Of a stretch of DNA of 64,000 nt, positions 51,109-64,000 are shown piece by piece (the stretch's first letter is position 1; each line of letters begins with the position of its first letter). The position numbers were made by a program, and so were the translations under genes. The DNA comes from Odobenus rosmarus divergens (lineage: Eukaryota > Chordata > Mammalia > Carnivora > Odobenidae), in NCBI RefSeq assembly GCF_000321225.1, contig NW_004450397.1:3547183-3611182 (forward strand). The letters are read 5' to 3'. The notes under the pieces were generated by a model, which was given only the letters and a program-made list of their open reading frames with translations, made no database searches and was not told the DNA's origin.

Positions 51109-54100
51109 CATCTAAGTGAAGTATCTTTCCAGATTACTATACTATTTCTCCTCATTTTTTTAGATGTCCTGCCCACACACAATTCAAAAACAATATTTTA
51201 AATTCTCCACTTGATGTCTTTCCAAAGGAATTCAAATTAATTTTCAAGGAAAATGTTCTTTTTCACAAAGGTTCAAAAATATTTAATTAAATTGCATGAT
51301 TATAAAGACAAGTACAAATGGAATAAATAGTTTGGTACCCGACAACTGACCCCTGGTAAATATGGAACCCAAGTGATGGGAGCAGAAGAGCATCGGCATG
51401 CTGGACAGGACCATGGGCTTTGAGCATGCGCGGCATCACCGTCGTGTTCTATTGAGAGAAAGCCGAGTGCAGGTTAAGGTGGTGCACGGATTAATTGCGT
51501 GGAAGTTGTTTAAGAGATTTTACATTGAAATTGTTGTCTGGTTATTTCAGCTGTTTAGTTTTCTTGCCCCAACTAAAGTATAAACTCCGAAATGGCAGGG
51601 CATCCTTCTCGCATTCCTTTGTATCCTTCCCCCAAGCATGGTGTGTTGAACTGAGCACAGCACCAATGTTCAGTCTGAGCCTCCTGAACGGAGGTTAGAC
51701 AATGAATCTCCTGGAAGCCCGAGGTGACAGTTCCTGGGGCAAGTCAGTTCTCACAGCCGCATAGAACGGTCTGCTCGCCCACTGATTGCAGGCCCTCGAT
51801 CTGTTTTGATTTGCGATGCTGTATTTCTTTTTTGCCATTCTCCCAAATGACCCTTCAGCGTTCCTGATTCATTTTTATGCTTTCACGTCTACTGCTTCAA
51901 TGTTGGACTCTTGCCTAAGCAGCAAAATTCAAAAAGTCTCCTGTCAGAATTGCTGATGTGAAGGAAGACCGTAAGGTTCAAATGACTTCATAGCGCAGAA
52001 AACAATGTGAGTGAAAATGGGCACATTATTTATTGTTCACGACCAAGGTGGGGATGCGGCGAAAGCTTGCTCAGTTTTGGTGAGATGGGAGAGCTTGCTG
52101 CAAGCTACCTAAAGCTTGAGTTACAAGATGTCATTAATATTGACAACAATAACAACAAAACTGTGTTGAAGGCCCATTGTTATATATAATTTGCATAATT
52201 CTTGCCTTAACTGTTTTCATTTTTCTTTACTGGGCCATATGATTAAGAATCTATAGTCGTGCAGCCTAGTCTAAAGGTCCTTGTTACCCTAAGAGGAAAA
52301 TGCTTTTGTGTTGAAAATTAACCCAACATTTTGTATATATACAAGGTATATATATCTCGATGTATAATTACTCAATATGTGATGAACTGTCAAATGTTAA
52401 GCATGTGTGATCTGGTATAGGAAGCACTGATAAAAATTAGGCTATTAATTTTATTCTTCATTTGACTTATGATTTCAGGAGAAGTACCGTTTTTTATTAC
52501 TGAATCACCCTCTTTTGTTAAAAACTGGATAAAATTCTGTCTACATCATTAGTATATTGCAAAGATCCGTAAGAGTGGTCTGTGGAGTGGCATTTAAGGT
52601 AGCTTTTGGTTTCTTATTTATCAGTTAGCAGTTTTATATGATTGGCACTCTGGTCCTTGATTTATCAGTACATATATCTGTGTCACCTTGATTACATTTA
52701 AGGAAAAAGAAAAAACTCTCTGGTCCTCAGTTTCCTTATATGTAAAACAAGTATGTTAAATTAGATTATTTCTTACTCCTGGGTTAAACAGTTACGTAGT
52801 TACAAAGCAGCTCTTATCGATTACAATTTTTTAACCTCACTTTCAACAATGGCTGAATATAAAGTAAGGACACATTTATACTTGCTAAGTATTCGTGTAC
52901 ATATTTTACATATACCCAGAATATTGGAATATATATTTTCACAAGGAATATGGGCTTGTATCCCAACTTGCTTTGTTTCTAAGAGAAAAGGTGAAGAAAT
53001 AAAGCTTTATCTCTAGCAAGAATAAAAACTTCATTTCTCCCCTCTGTTTAAGTCATCAGAAAATCTTTGTTACTCTACTTCATGACTTCCTCTTCTTGGG
53101 GTCCCTGGAGGTGGGCAGTGCAGCTCATAAAACAGCCATCTCTTCCCTGCCTGCTTCCTAAAGAGAAGGCCAATGAGGGCGAAGATGGAAGAAGTAATTC
53201 ACAATGGGACTGACGTGGGCCTGCTAACTGTGCCCGGAATTAGGGAGGCTCATCTGCCCATTGAAGGCCCCACTGGACTGGAGTGACCCACAGTGGGCAT
53301 GTGACTATCCCAACAAGACCAGATGCATGGAGGAACAGAAAAGCAATAAAGATCTCAATGACCAGGCTCCATATACCTAGGGGTAGTGCAGAGTTCAGCT
53401 GGCTTGCCTGGTTGTTCTTTCCAAATTCACCAATTCAGTAAGTCACTTCACTTCTTCAGAGGAGAGACAAAATGAGAAAAAGGTCAAGGACTGTGCTTAT
53501 GGAAAATCATCAGGAATAGGGTAAAGAAGCCTCTTTTCTAAATCTACAGTTGTAGTCATTATTCACTACATTCTCTAGAAATAAACCTTTGTGATTTTTT
53601 TTTTAATCTTATAGAATGCCAAGATTGGCATGTAAAGCAATTTAGTGTAACTTTCCAGGTAGATTTGTCCATAATGAAACCACTCTTGGTTCTACATTTG
53701 CCAATGCTCTTTGCAACGAAATGTGTGCACATGTTTAACATTTATCTTCAATATTAACTGTGTTAGCGTTACTATTGCTTACTCTGACATTTTAGTTTTA
53801 ATATTTCTATTTGGAGGAATTAAAACACCCTTGACTTCAAAGGCACCATAACTCATTTTCACAATCTGAGTTCATGTGAGTGTTTCAGAGGAAACTTGAG
53901 AAATGGCTTTGCATGAATTTCAAGAATGAAATGGCTTTGGAGATGGACAATGTTTAAGACTATACCACTTGGAAATTAAAATCCTACTTGTGGGAATTTC
54001 TTCTGTAGAAATATATGTCAGTGTACAATGTTGAATGTAGTTTGTTAGAATGAGTGTGTTGGCCAGAATTTTCAGTGACTAGATAAAGACCTATAATGAA

Positions 54101-55960
54101 ATAATAACTAGCAAGTTAAGAACAAAATAGCTACAATCTGAAGTACAGTTTGACTTTCATGACAATGGATAGAAATTATAGGGAGGTAAAGATTTTATTT
54201 CAACATGAGGATGAACTTCTCAATGGTAAGAGCTATCCAAGTCCGAAATGGGCTGCCATAGTCACAAAAAGGCTGTACAATTACTCGGTGATGGTACTTG
54301 AAGGAGAATCATTCATGCTTGTATTGTGTTGGGTGACTTCCAAATTCTCTTCCAATTCTAATATTCTGTAAGAGCTACTGAAATACGTAATGATGTCAAC
54401 TCTTTCAAAGTTTGTTTTTCTTTTATATTAGTTAATAGAATATACAAAAACTATCATGCCTCTGCTTGCAGTAATAGAAAAGAATCAGGACCATTTAAAA
54501 TAGGCTAGGGGAAGAAAAGGACCATTGGAAATGAATTTTTGCAAATTAAAGTATTGAGAATCATATCTATTTTCGAATGAGATTAAAAAAGATTATTGCA
54601 AGTATGAAGTACCTTATTCTATTAGTATTCCTTTAGTACTTCTGAAAATAGTTTCTATGTATAATCCTTAAATAATACTGGAAATGATCAAAATTCTGTT
54701 GGTAAAATTACCTGGCAGATTCTAAACTTTGTAAGAGGAAACTCATGAATGAAATCTGCCCAAAGAATGGACACTATTATTTGGAAGTATGTATGGTCCT
54801 GAGGATTTGCTAAATAGATGGATTCTACTCTATTGGCCGTAAGTTTTATAAATTAGTCACAGCTTCTTTCTATCTAAACGGTTGGAGCAACATTGATTTA
54901 GAGTCATCGAGGCAACAATGGTCAGAACACATTACTACTTTCTTTATTGCATCTCAGAGTTAAGCTTCCCCAGAAACACATTTCCTGATTTGTAATAAAT
55001 GCCACACCCTCAGTGACAACTAGGAGGAGCTGTTTGGTCTTTACTCTTCTCAAAATCCTCGCTGTGGCAACAAAACATTGTTACCTACTTGCACTGAGTC
55101 CTCCTTTTGAGCCTTTTGGTTCCCGTATGTAAAGAGTAAAGAAAAATACATGTTTTGTAAAGAAAACACAATTGCTGAGATCTTTCTGCCAGTGAAGATT
55201 CTTCTGCCCCTTTTTGTTCTTTTAAATGTTTTCATGAGCTATTTTGAAAGGATGGTTTGTTGAATTTTCTGCTCAATCATCACTTCTTGGAGTCCTGTTT
55301 CTGTGCATAGGAACTTACTACACCCCTCAACTGCTCTTTTACTTTGTAGAACAAAAAATTTAAGTTTCAATCTATGAACACCCCCCCAAGGTCACGCCAA
55401 AACAAAACCCCCATATCACTCTACATAACTGAGTCATATACCCACCGAATTTCGAAGGGTCATCATTGGAAACCTGAACATTGAAATATTCATTTACTAA
55501 GTGAACATTATATAAAAAAAATTATATTGGAAATAAACACAGAGTTTCTGACCTCAAATACTTGAAGATTATATTTGAGAATAGACAAAAGCTTTACTAT
55601 GACTCAACATTGGTAATAGCAGTAGTTGGAAACAGCATAATTAGAGGTAGGAGACATTTTCTCTGGTGTAAGACTGATGAAATGATCAACATATATACAT
55701 GTTTTGATGTGTGCATTTTGGAGAGTAAAGGATAGGGAGTGAGTAAAGTCTGTGTGTGTATATATATATATTTGTGGGTTTTTTTGGCTGTCTTCCTAAG
55801 ATATCAAGGCTCTAAGAAGCCATCAGCCAAATAATATCAGATTGAACATATCCAAATAATATTAGTTTGAATCAAATGAAATCATTGTTTATGTAGATCA
55901 AAACCAGGGAATATTGGCATTTTATATGGGTCAACCAATTAAAAAAAAAAAGCCTGCCTT
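51109..55960. other. Intergenic, no gene recognised
   Basis: About 4.8 kb of mostly unique-looking AT-rich DNA without any Can-SINE, the longest SINE-free stretch in the flank. A GC-richer patch at about 51380-51520 includes GAGCATGCGCGGCATC. Short TA/TG repeats occur near 52330 and 55750. Confidence 0.5.
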
Positions 55961-55964
55961 AGTT

Positions 55965-56520
55965 TTTTATTGCTGTATACAAATTGCCGCAAAATTTAGC
56001 AGCTTAAAGTAACACTTATTATCTCACAGTTCAGTAGATCAGAAGTCTGGGGGTACTTGATTGGATGGATCTTACAAGCCCCAAATCAAGGTGGGGCAGG
56101 GATCTTTTCTGGAGGCTCTAGAGAAGATTCTGCCTCCAAGCTTAGTCAGATTATTGGTAGAATCCAGTTCCTGTGGTTCTTGCCAGGTGCTGGTCTCAGA
56201 AACTAGAAGCTGCTCTTTGGTCCTTGGATGTGGCGCCCTCCATCTTCAAGCCAGCAGTGGTGTGTTGAATCCTCATGCTTCAAATCTCTGACTTCTTCTG
56301 CCACCAGCCTGAGAAAGCACTCTCCTTTAAAGGGCTCATGTGATTGATTAGGCCTGCCCAGATAATCATTTTGATTAACCCAAAGTCAATTGATTAGTGA
56401 CCTTAATGATACCTGCAAAATCCCTTTTGCCATGTAACATAACTAATCTGGGCTTGATAGCTCATCGTATGAGAGTGGGAAATCTTAAGGAATCATTTTA
56501 GACTTTTGCCTACCCCATAC
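55965..56520. mobile_element. Ancient LTR-like repeat (ERVL/MaLR style)
   Basis: TTTTTTATTGCTGTATACAA, CTTAAAGTAACACTTATTAT, TCTGGAGGCTCTAGAGAAGA and CCATCTTCAAGCCAGCAG are landmarks of a widespread mammalian LTR-like repeat. Subfamily and strand are not resolved. Confidence 0.55.
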
Positions 56521-56834
56521 GTTAAAAATGACCCCAAATATCTTGGATGTAAAGTCCTCAGTTGCCATAACTGTGTTATCTGTGACCTGGGATCTTTCTC
56601 TGTGTACAAGATATCCACGAGAGGATGGGGTGTATTTTCAAAAATGACAAACCTTGAAGGATTTTTCTAGTGCATTAAATGTAGTCAGTGTTCTCCTGAC
56701 ACACTTCAATTTTAATCTTAGTTCTACTCTAAATTATAAAATAATACTCGTTATTTCATGAGTCAGCATTAAAAATAGCTGGAAAATATGATAAAAATAA
56801 AATTAATCCCAATAAAATAAAATAAATCTCATTT

Positions 56835-56945
56835 TGCAATATATATGTGTATCAAATCATTACATTGTACCCCTTAGACTTACACAATGTTGTATGCCAA
56901 TTATATCTCGATAAAGCTGGAAATAAAATGAAATAACAATAAATC
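56835..56945 (+). mobile_element. L1 3' end fragment
   Basis: ATCAAATCATTACATTGTAC, TTACACAATGTTGTATGCCA and TATCTCGATAAAGCTGG are typical L1 3' terminal sequence. Confidence 0.7.
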
Positions 56946-56999
56946 TAATGAGAATCTGAAAATGTGTTCTAGAGAATCCATCCTATATTTTTTACCTGG

Positions 57000-57415
57000 C
57001 ACCACTTTAAAAAAATAGCCAAGAATATTACCCATAAAAAGAAGAATGAAATCTTGCCTTTTGCAATGACATGGACAGAGCTAGAAAGTATTATGCTAAG
57101 CGAAATAAGTCAGTCAGAGAAAGACAAATACCATATGATTTCACTCAGATGTGGAATTTAAGAAACAAAACAAACAAGTAAAGGGGAAAAAGGCAAGAGA
57201 AAGAGACAAACCAAGAAACAGACTCTTAACTATAAAGAACAAACTGAAGGGGCAGTGGATAGGGGGATGGGTTAAATGGGTGATGGGGATTAAAAGGTGC
57301 ACTTGCTGTGATGAACACCAGCTGTTGTATGGAAGTGTTGAGTCACTGTAGTGTCCACATGAAACTAATATTGCACTATATGTTAACTAACTGGAATTTA
57401 AATAAAAACTTAAAA
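57000..57415 (+). mobile_element. Carnivore L1 3' end fragment
   Basis: TGCAATGACATGGACAGAGC, AAGCGAAATAAGTCAGTCAG, TACCATATGATTTCACTCA and GTTAACTAACTGGAATTTAA are the 3' UTR order of carnivore L1, here in the plus orientation. A second fragment directly follows another L1 end at 56835. Confidence 0.8.
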
Positions 57416-57774
57416 GAACTGGAAGAGTTGAGCAAGGAAGGTAACATGTATGCAATAATTAATAACAGCAATTCTAACATTAAAAAAAAATGGCCAAGAG
57501 TTGAAATAATTAGTACACTTATGAAACTGAAAAAATTACAAAAGATCTCTGCTTCTTAAATTGGAAAAAAGTGTGCATTACTCCTACTAGTTGACATAAT
57601 GATATTTAGCCGATTTCCACTTCTGGTCTATTTGATAGATTAAATTCAATAACACATGAAGTGTTATGCATACCTCACAAGTTGTAGGGGGCTATGCTAT
57701 GGGGAGAAGAAAATACAGGACATTTTTTTGAGAGCCTAACATTGTAATGTAATAATAAAGAAAACAATGACAAC

Positions 57775-58075
57775 CATTTATTGAGTGCTTACTACATGCC
57801 AGGCACTGGGCTATAGATAAGGGGCACAGAATAAAGTGCTGTGCGAGGTTGTGCAGGGAAGTGGTTGAAGGTGTGGGCTCAGGAATCAAGCTGTCTGGGT
57901 TCAAAGCTGGGCTTGATCACTAATTATGTGATAGTGGACGTTTTTTGCCTCTCGTTTCTGAGAAATAAGCATTATCAATAACCTACTTGTTGAGTGGGTT
58001 AAATTTTATCAACTGTCAATGAAAAATATTTAGCACAGTGCCTGGCACATAACAATTGTTCAATGAGTAACACAT
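57775..58075 (+). mobile_element. MIR and adjoining SINE/LINE remnant
   Basis: TTGAGTGCTTACTACATGCC at 57780, then TGGGCTCAGGAATCAAGCTG, TCTGGGTTCAAAGCTGGGCT and ACAGTGCCTGGCACATAAC mark a MIR with its core and tail. Confidence 0.75.
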
Positions 58076-58206
58076 TTAATAATATTATTGGAGGAAAAGA
58101 AGATAGAAGAAAAAGTGGAAGGAAATTGATACAGGTAGAGTGATCAAGAAAGGATTTATAAAGGAGATGAAGCTTGTCCTGAATGGAATTAAATTGAATT
58201 TTTATA

Positions 58207-58546
58207 CAGTTGACCCTTGAATACAAACAACATGAGTTTGAACTGTGTGGGTCCACTTACATGTGGATTTTCCCCCCATAAATACAGTACAGTACTGTTA
58301 ATATATTTTCTCTTCCTTATGATTTTCTTAAAAACATTTTCTTTTCTCTAGTTTACTTTATTGTAAGAATACAGTATATAATATATGTAACATACAACAT
58401 ATGTTGTAATTGACTGTTTATGTTATCAGTAAGGCTTCTGGTCAACAGTAGGGTATTAGTAAAGTTTTGGGGGAGTCAAAATTATATGTGGATTTTCAAC
58501 TATGTGGGGGTGCTACCCCAACCCCCATGTTGTTCAAGGGTCTGCA
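58207..58546. mobile_element. Tigger-like (TcMar) non-autonomous DNA transposon
   Basis: The ends CAGTTGACCCTTGA and TTCAAGGGTCTG are inverted repeats. The inside TACAGTACAGTACTGTTAAT and GTTATCAGTAAGGCTTCTGG match a known mammalian Tigger-related repeat. No transposase frame is present. Confidence 0.75.
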
Positions 58547-58724
58547 TTCATTCTAAATTATTTCAAATTTACCAAAAAGAGTTTTTATTTTGTAGAAATA
58601 AGAAACTGATTATATCTGTTTCTTTGGACAGTGAATGGTACTAGAGGCAATCCACACATTCTGCTTGTTGGCAAATACTAGGTCTGTATAATTCCATTTT
58701 CTTCAAAGATAAGTAAACAACTGT

Positions 58725-59075
58725 CTCATCCATTCAGGCTGCTATAACAAAATACCACAGACTGGATGACTCATAAGCAAAAGAATTTATTTCTCACAGT
58801 TCTGGAGGCTGAAAGTCTAAGATCAGGGTGCCAGCGTGGTTGGAATCTGGTGAAAACCCTCTTCTACATTGCAGACTGCCAACTTCTTATCGTGTCCTCA
58901 CATGGAGGAAGGGACTAAAAATCTCTCTCTGGTCTCTCATAAGATATTAATCTCATTCAAGAGGGTGGGGTCTAATTACCTCCCAAAGGTCCCATCTCCT
59001 AATACCATTACACTGGGCATTAGGATTTAAGCATATGAATTTTGGGAGGACACAAACATTCAGACCATAGCAACA
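58725..59075 (-). mobile_element. MaLR LTR (MST/MLT1 type)
   Basis: Reverse-oriented: GCTGCTATAACAAAATACCA, TTTCTCACAGTTCTGGAGGC, CGTGTCCTCACATGGAGG, CTAATACCATTACACTGGGC and TATGAATTTTGGGAGGACAC appear in order. Non-coding solo LTR of an ancient ERVL-MaLR element. Confidence 0.85.
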
Positions 59076-61227
59076 AGCAAGCAAACCAATTAGGCCCACT
59101 GGATCAATAGACTACCACGTTAGATTGGATAAGCAAACTTGTTCCCAATACATGAGACTTAACCCAGGAAATTGGTAAGCCAAGTTTTGATATTTAACTA
59201 GACTATGAAGGAATACTATGTATGTTTTTCATCATTATTTGATTGGCCCAAATGCCTTAGTCATTCCCTTCCAACAAAATCCAAGTCAAGATGAACAATG
59301 ACCGATCAGTAAGGCTCAACCTCCAGTCAGAAGATTGGGAAAGCATCATGGCCATTTAGATCACAAAAAGCCTAGGTTTATAGCCATCCAGTCCATCCAT
59401 TCAGCTAAGAACTTTTTGTTTATATATTTTCTGTTCATCCCTAGATGGCCGGTCCATAGATCAATTAACCAATTAACAATCACCTCTTTTTCCAATATAT
59501 AACCCTATGATAAGATAAGGCACCTTGATTTTCCTGTGAAGAACCATTCCTTCTCCACTTTCCATCCATGAGTTTCAGGCATAGCTGACCTCAAGTGTGG
59601 GGTTTCGACTTGGTTCTGGGTAATCAGAGCATTGAAATACCATAGCCTTTGCTCTTGGTTCATGGACTCAAAATCCAAACTAGGCCAATAAAATCTTCCT
59701 GAGAATTTTTATAGAATTAATTAACAATTGTGCTTTTTTTTAGGGTTGTTAAAATGGTAGAATATAGATATGAAGTTCCTGGTGGGTAACATCCTCTATA
59801 GGGGAAGAGGTTGCCTGGGAATGAAGACAACCCAAAGAAAACAAATTCAGAAATGGAGAAACTCATTCCTGAAGATGTCATTTGAACACCTATATCCAGC
59901 CATGCAGTAAACATATCCCTCTGGATTTCTAAGTTTATGAGCCAATAAGTTATTTATATGTTGTTTAAGCACATCTGAATTTTCATTTGTTACTATCAAC
60001 CAAACATGTTCTAATTCAGATTTAATATTGCTGCATCACCCATCCAGATTGATTAATTAATTTCAGTCCCAATTATAGAATCCTGGGGGACAGAATCTTT
60101 ATCTCCTGGTCTGATCAGTTGTGTTTAGTATCAGACAAGCTCACAGAGCACAAACATGCCTGTTAGTGCTTACCCCAGTGGGTGGGTAAGGAGAGGTACT
60201 TTTCATCAAAGAGGGACAGAGATATATACCAGAAGTCATTTGGTTCATTGTCTAAGAACATTTTGGAAAAGAGTAATTATTAAAGGGAATTTTCTCTAAC
60301 TATCATAAAACTCTAACAAGCAAAATGTGTGTGACTTTTATAATCAGAGAATAAGAACATTTAAAAAAGGGGGAAAATATCTTGCTCTTTTGTTACATTC
60401 AGTGGCTGTTAGGAGTTTTTATTTTTTTTAGTTAACATTTAATAATGGAAATCCATGCAACAAAATCATTTGAAACAAGGGGAATAGTCCTGAGATGATA
60501 TGTGGAGAGCCAAAGTCAGGTTAGACATTCTTCCTTCCTGTGGAAGTCTCTTGAATCTCACGCTCTTGAGCCAAATTCCTGTAGCCAGTCCCTAGCATCC
60601 GACTGTCTCTAACTACTTCTCTCCCTAAGGTACACTCATTTCATGAACTCATCTGAAGTACTGCTAAGTAGAATTTAGAGACTATTTAAAACAGCTTTCA
60701 TTTGGGATATGTTTTTAAGAAGTCAATAATTATGAAATATAAGAAAGGGAGGAAACCTAATTTGATCAAACATTCCCAATTTGATATTGCAGGTGTTTAT
60801 CGGTCCTAACGCAGACTGTGGCTAGTTGGGTCCTCAGTCCTTTATTCCTAAGTCAATCTTTTTCTCTGTGGGAGTGAGTGGTCAGCCAAGCTCAGTCATC
60901 ATAGAGGAGAAGAGCTGTTGGAAGTTTTTCTGGTCTAACACCATCATTTTACAGAAGATGGGAGCCAGCCTCAGAAAATGAAGTCTAATAAGTGAAGCTA
61001 AGAGAGAAGAGCATTCCAGGAAGGAAAAACTACTTGAACAAAGGCACCAAGTTGAGAAAAGTTTAAGCTCAGGGACAACATTTTTGACAATGAATTTGGA
61101 TGTGGCTTCCGATGCTTGAGAAGTGGACTGTAAACTTAGGAAAGGTAAATTATTAGGTCCAAGTTATAGAAAAATTTCCAAGTCAATGTAAAGAATTTTT
61201 CTTTCTTTTTTTAAAAAAAGACTTTAT
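59076..61227. other. Intergenic with an unresolved old repeat at about 59580-60000
   Basis: Sequence such as ATGAGCCAATAAGTTATTTA and AATGGAGAAACTCATTCCTG resembles a dispersed mammalian repeat 3' end that I cannot name. Around 60900-61190 there is L2-like wording (AGCATTCCAGGAAGGAAAAA). No gene seen. Confidence 0.4.
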
Positions 61228-61415
61228 GGGGTGCCTGGGTGACTCAGTCAGTTAAGCCTATGCCTCTGGCTCAGGTCATGATCCCAACGTCCTGGGATCC
61301 AGCCCCGCATCTGGCTCCCTGCTCAGTGGGGAGTCCGCTTCTCCCTCTGCCCCTCCTCCCTGCTTGTGCTCTCTCTCTCTCTATCAAATAAATAAACAAA
61401 TAAATCTTTAAAAAA
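61228..61415 (+). mobile_element. Can-SINE
   Basis: GGGGTGCCTGGGTGACTCAG head, CT-rich body, AAATAAATAAACAAATAAAT tail. It is flanked by ACTTTAT on both sides within A-rich sequence. Confidence 0.93.
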
Positions 61416-61640
61416 ACTTTATAAAACATACAAAAGTGGGTAAAATCTGATCATGAACCCCACGGAGTTATCACCCATCTTCCAAAATGATCAACTTTTG
61501 GCCAATTTTATTCCGTCTGTGTCTCACTTCCTCACTCCTTTCCATGCCCCCAGGTTATTTTGAAGCAAATCTCAGCCATAACATCAATTTATCTATAAAT
61601 ATTTCAGTATATATTCTCCAAAGGAAAAAAAGGTTTTTAG
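61416..61640. mobile_element. Old L1-type fragment
   Basis: TTTTGAAGCAAATCTCAGCC and ATAAATATTTCAGTATATAT occur in the order of an L1M/L1ME segment that is common in mammals. Tentative. Confidence 0.5.
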
Positions 61641-64000
61641 CTATCCTATAGATAGGAGGAAGCCTTTGAATATTTGTAACCTGGGAAGCAACATGTTCAG
61701 AACCGTGCTCTTTAGAAAGGCTACTCTGACAATTTATGTGTGGGCTGGGCTAGGGAGGAACAGGGCATGGTAAGCACTTCATATTCCCCATTGCTATTAT
61801 CACATATGCTACTTTAAAATTAGTTCCTATTTTCCAAATTTAAGATATGCTGTATGGTCTTCTATGCTGGTATTGAAAGTAGAAATAATTTATACATTCT
61901 TGGCCAAAGGAGTTATTTCCCTTCTGGAGGTTTTGTCATCTTCACATTTCAGTTTCATGGTTTGTAATTCTTTTATTCATTGAGGTGTATGGCAATAATG
62001 TAAGCGTGAATTTTTCTATTTCTACTTATATATTAAATATTCATCTTTTATTTTATTATATTGCTCATAAGGACATTCTGAGTACTAGCTTGATGTTTAT
62101 GGGCGGAAAAAAGCTTTCTTAGCTCTAAAAAATTGCCTTTGAGTTCCTCGTCTCTATAAGTAGCAAAATATATCACATAAATTATTCAGGTGATATGAAA
62201 ATAAATACATTTCAAATGGCCATATAAGAGATAATTTCTCTGTGTATTGAGTCCTCTTTCATATAGACACTGCAAAACCATGGAAGATTGAAATATTTTC
62301 TGAATGAGAAAACTTTCAGCATGATACACCTCCCAGGGCGTTGTGAACAGAAATTAAAATAAACCCTGTCTGGCCCTAGGGTTCGTGTTGAATATTTAGA
62401 AGTTGGAAATCCTCATTTCAGGGTACATTTTTCTTTAACCCTATCATCTCAACATGCAACAACCGTACTAGAGAATAGATAAGAGTGTCTGTCTGGCCAG
62501 CTAAGTATGCTGTCCTTTCACATTGCTGAACGATTTCCAGAGTACAGTAGAGGCTTTTAGATCCTTAATCCATACAGTACATCTTCTGCTTTTAATTTAT
62601 CCTTTGAAGATAAACACAAATGGAAAGACCAAATAACTCACTTTCTGGTCAAAGTGCTCACATTTTCCATCTGGTGTATTGTTAGGCATTACATAACAGC
62701 ACATTTTTCATACCAGTGCTTGTCTGCCATATATTTATAATCAGAAATGTCACATGATCCATTGAGAAGAAATCAGAATTACACATGATTGTTATATTTA
62801 CCTCCTTATATTTCCTACTAGAAGCTTTTCCCAACTGGTTATTTCTATCAGTTGCGAGGAATCATTAGAGAAAAGCCCAAGGGTAGAGCCAGCAATTTCA
62901 TAAAATTGTTAAAAAAAAAAAAAATTCTTTGTCTAACCATCACAATAGCTTATTTTTGAAACTCTTACATTTTTCAATGTATTTTCCCAGTTTTAATAGA
63001 TCAATTAATTAAATTTTTAGAAGAATTCTGCCTATAGCACTTATTTATTTTTTAATTTCAGCTTTTTAAGTACAATTGACAAAATTGTAAAATATTTAAG
63101 CATACATCATGGCAATTTGGTATACATATTCATTATGAAAAGATTCCATCTAGTTAATTAACACAGTTTGAGATGTATTTTTAAATCAAAACACAAGACT
63201 GATAGATGACAGATAATCAAGAATTTTCATAACTGAATCTCTCCTAAATGCTTGAAATTTCAGACAGACCAACAGGAAGTGATATGAGCATGTGGTGACT
63301 GGTATAATTTGTCAGGCCAATAAATACATCATGCTACCAAAAAGTCTGTCTTTGACTGGGAAGTCATGCATGTTTTCTGAAAAAAGAATTCTAGTTCTTG
63401 TACAGGATTTCAGGCTTAAAAACTCAGAGATGTGCCCAAAGCTTTCCCAAACTTCTAATTTAACACCGAGGAAAGGCAGGAAACCCAAGTTCTCACTACT
63501 GATCACCCCCTGGTGTGTTGCACTTAGCCGTGTTGCTGATTTTTTTGTTTTTAGTGCCTCATTTTTTTTTTATTTTCAGATAAGGTAGGACTTTAATCAT
63601 AAAAACAATTTTAAAAGAGCACACACATAGAAGATGGTAATTGCTGTCCTTTTTATTTACCTAAATCTGGGAAATCAAGATTGCCAACAATCATTCAGCC
63701 ACAAAATTTATTGACTGGCCATTTGATAAACTGTTCTTGCTGCTGGGGATTTAGTAGTGAACCAGACTGCATCTCTGAGGAAGTAGAGAGGGGGATGTCA
63801 GACACTGAGAAAAGTAATTTCATCTTCAGGGCCACAGATATTTCAAAAGGCAGAGGAAAAGTCTCTGCGGGACTGAATGATAGGGTGTGCTAATCAGATG
63901 TGGGCAGTCAGAGAAGACCTCCTAGAAGAACTGATGCAAAAGTTGAGTGAAGAGTTGGGGAATAGTAAAAGCCTGGAGATGGAGGAGAGGCTGATGCATT
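61641..64000. other. Intergenic, no gene recognised; L2-like sequence at the end
   Basis: AT-rich. From about 63690 the wording TGCTGGGGATTTAGTAGTGA and GAGAAGACCTCCTAGAAGA resembles an old L2-type repeat that continues past the window end. Confidence 0.4.

Overview
The window is mammalian nuclear DNA from a carnivore. It carries the 5' half of the fibronectin gene (FN1) on the minus strand, followed by about 29.5 kb of upstream flanking DNA in which I see no protein-coding gene. The carnivore call rests on about 23 tRNA-derived Can-SINE copies, most with target-site duplications. Their consensus (core GGCGCCTGGGTGGCTCAGTC, ending in (AAATA)n, AATCTT and an A-tail) is the form I associate with bears, seals and mustelids rather than with dogs. 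Species cannot be read from the sequence.

Positions 1-34170 hold FN1. Twenty-one coding exons can be placed by translation, by GT-AG borders and by continuous phase; they sum to 3348 nt, or 1116 codons. In transcript order: exon 1 (33906-33759, start codon, signal peptide, propeptide); exons 2-6 (type I modules 1-5, N-terminal fibrin/heparin and matrix-assembly region); exon 7 (I-6); exons 8-9 (type II modules 1-2, gelatin binding); exons 10-12 (I-7 to I-9); exons 13-14 (III-1); 15-16 (III-2); 17-18 (III-3); 19 (III-4); 20 (III-5); 21 (first part of III-6). The rest of the gene, including the RGD and EDA/EDB/V regions, lies beyond position 1. The promoter is a CpG island at about 33640-34440 with TATA, CCAAT and a perfect palindromic CRE in the order known for FN1.

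Positions 34440-64000 are upstream flank: Can-SINEs, a young L1 with target-site duplication and a 520-base assembly gap (41271-41790), older L1M pieces, MIR copies, MaLR-type LTRs and DNA transposon remnants, separated by sequence with no recognisable coding content.

The observations most worth a second look are inside FN1. The intron after exon 13 opens with a 10-codon in-frame tail and a nearby AATAAA, matching the layout of the human truncated isoform Migration Stimulating Factor. The 186-bp intron between exons 14 and 15 is open in frame from end to end. The III-5 alpha4-integrin site reads RLDAPT rather than KLDAPT. Several simple repeats and small duplications sit next to FN1 splice sites.
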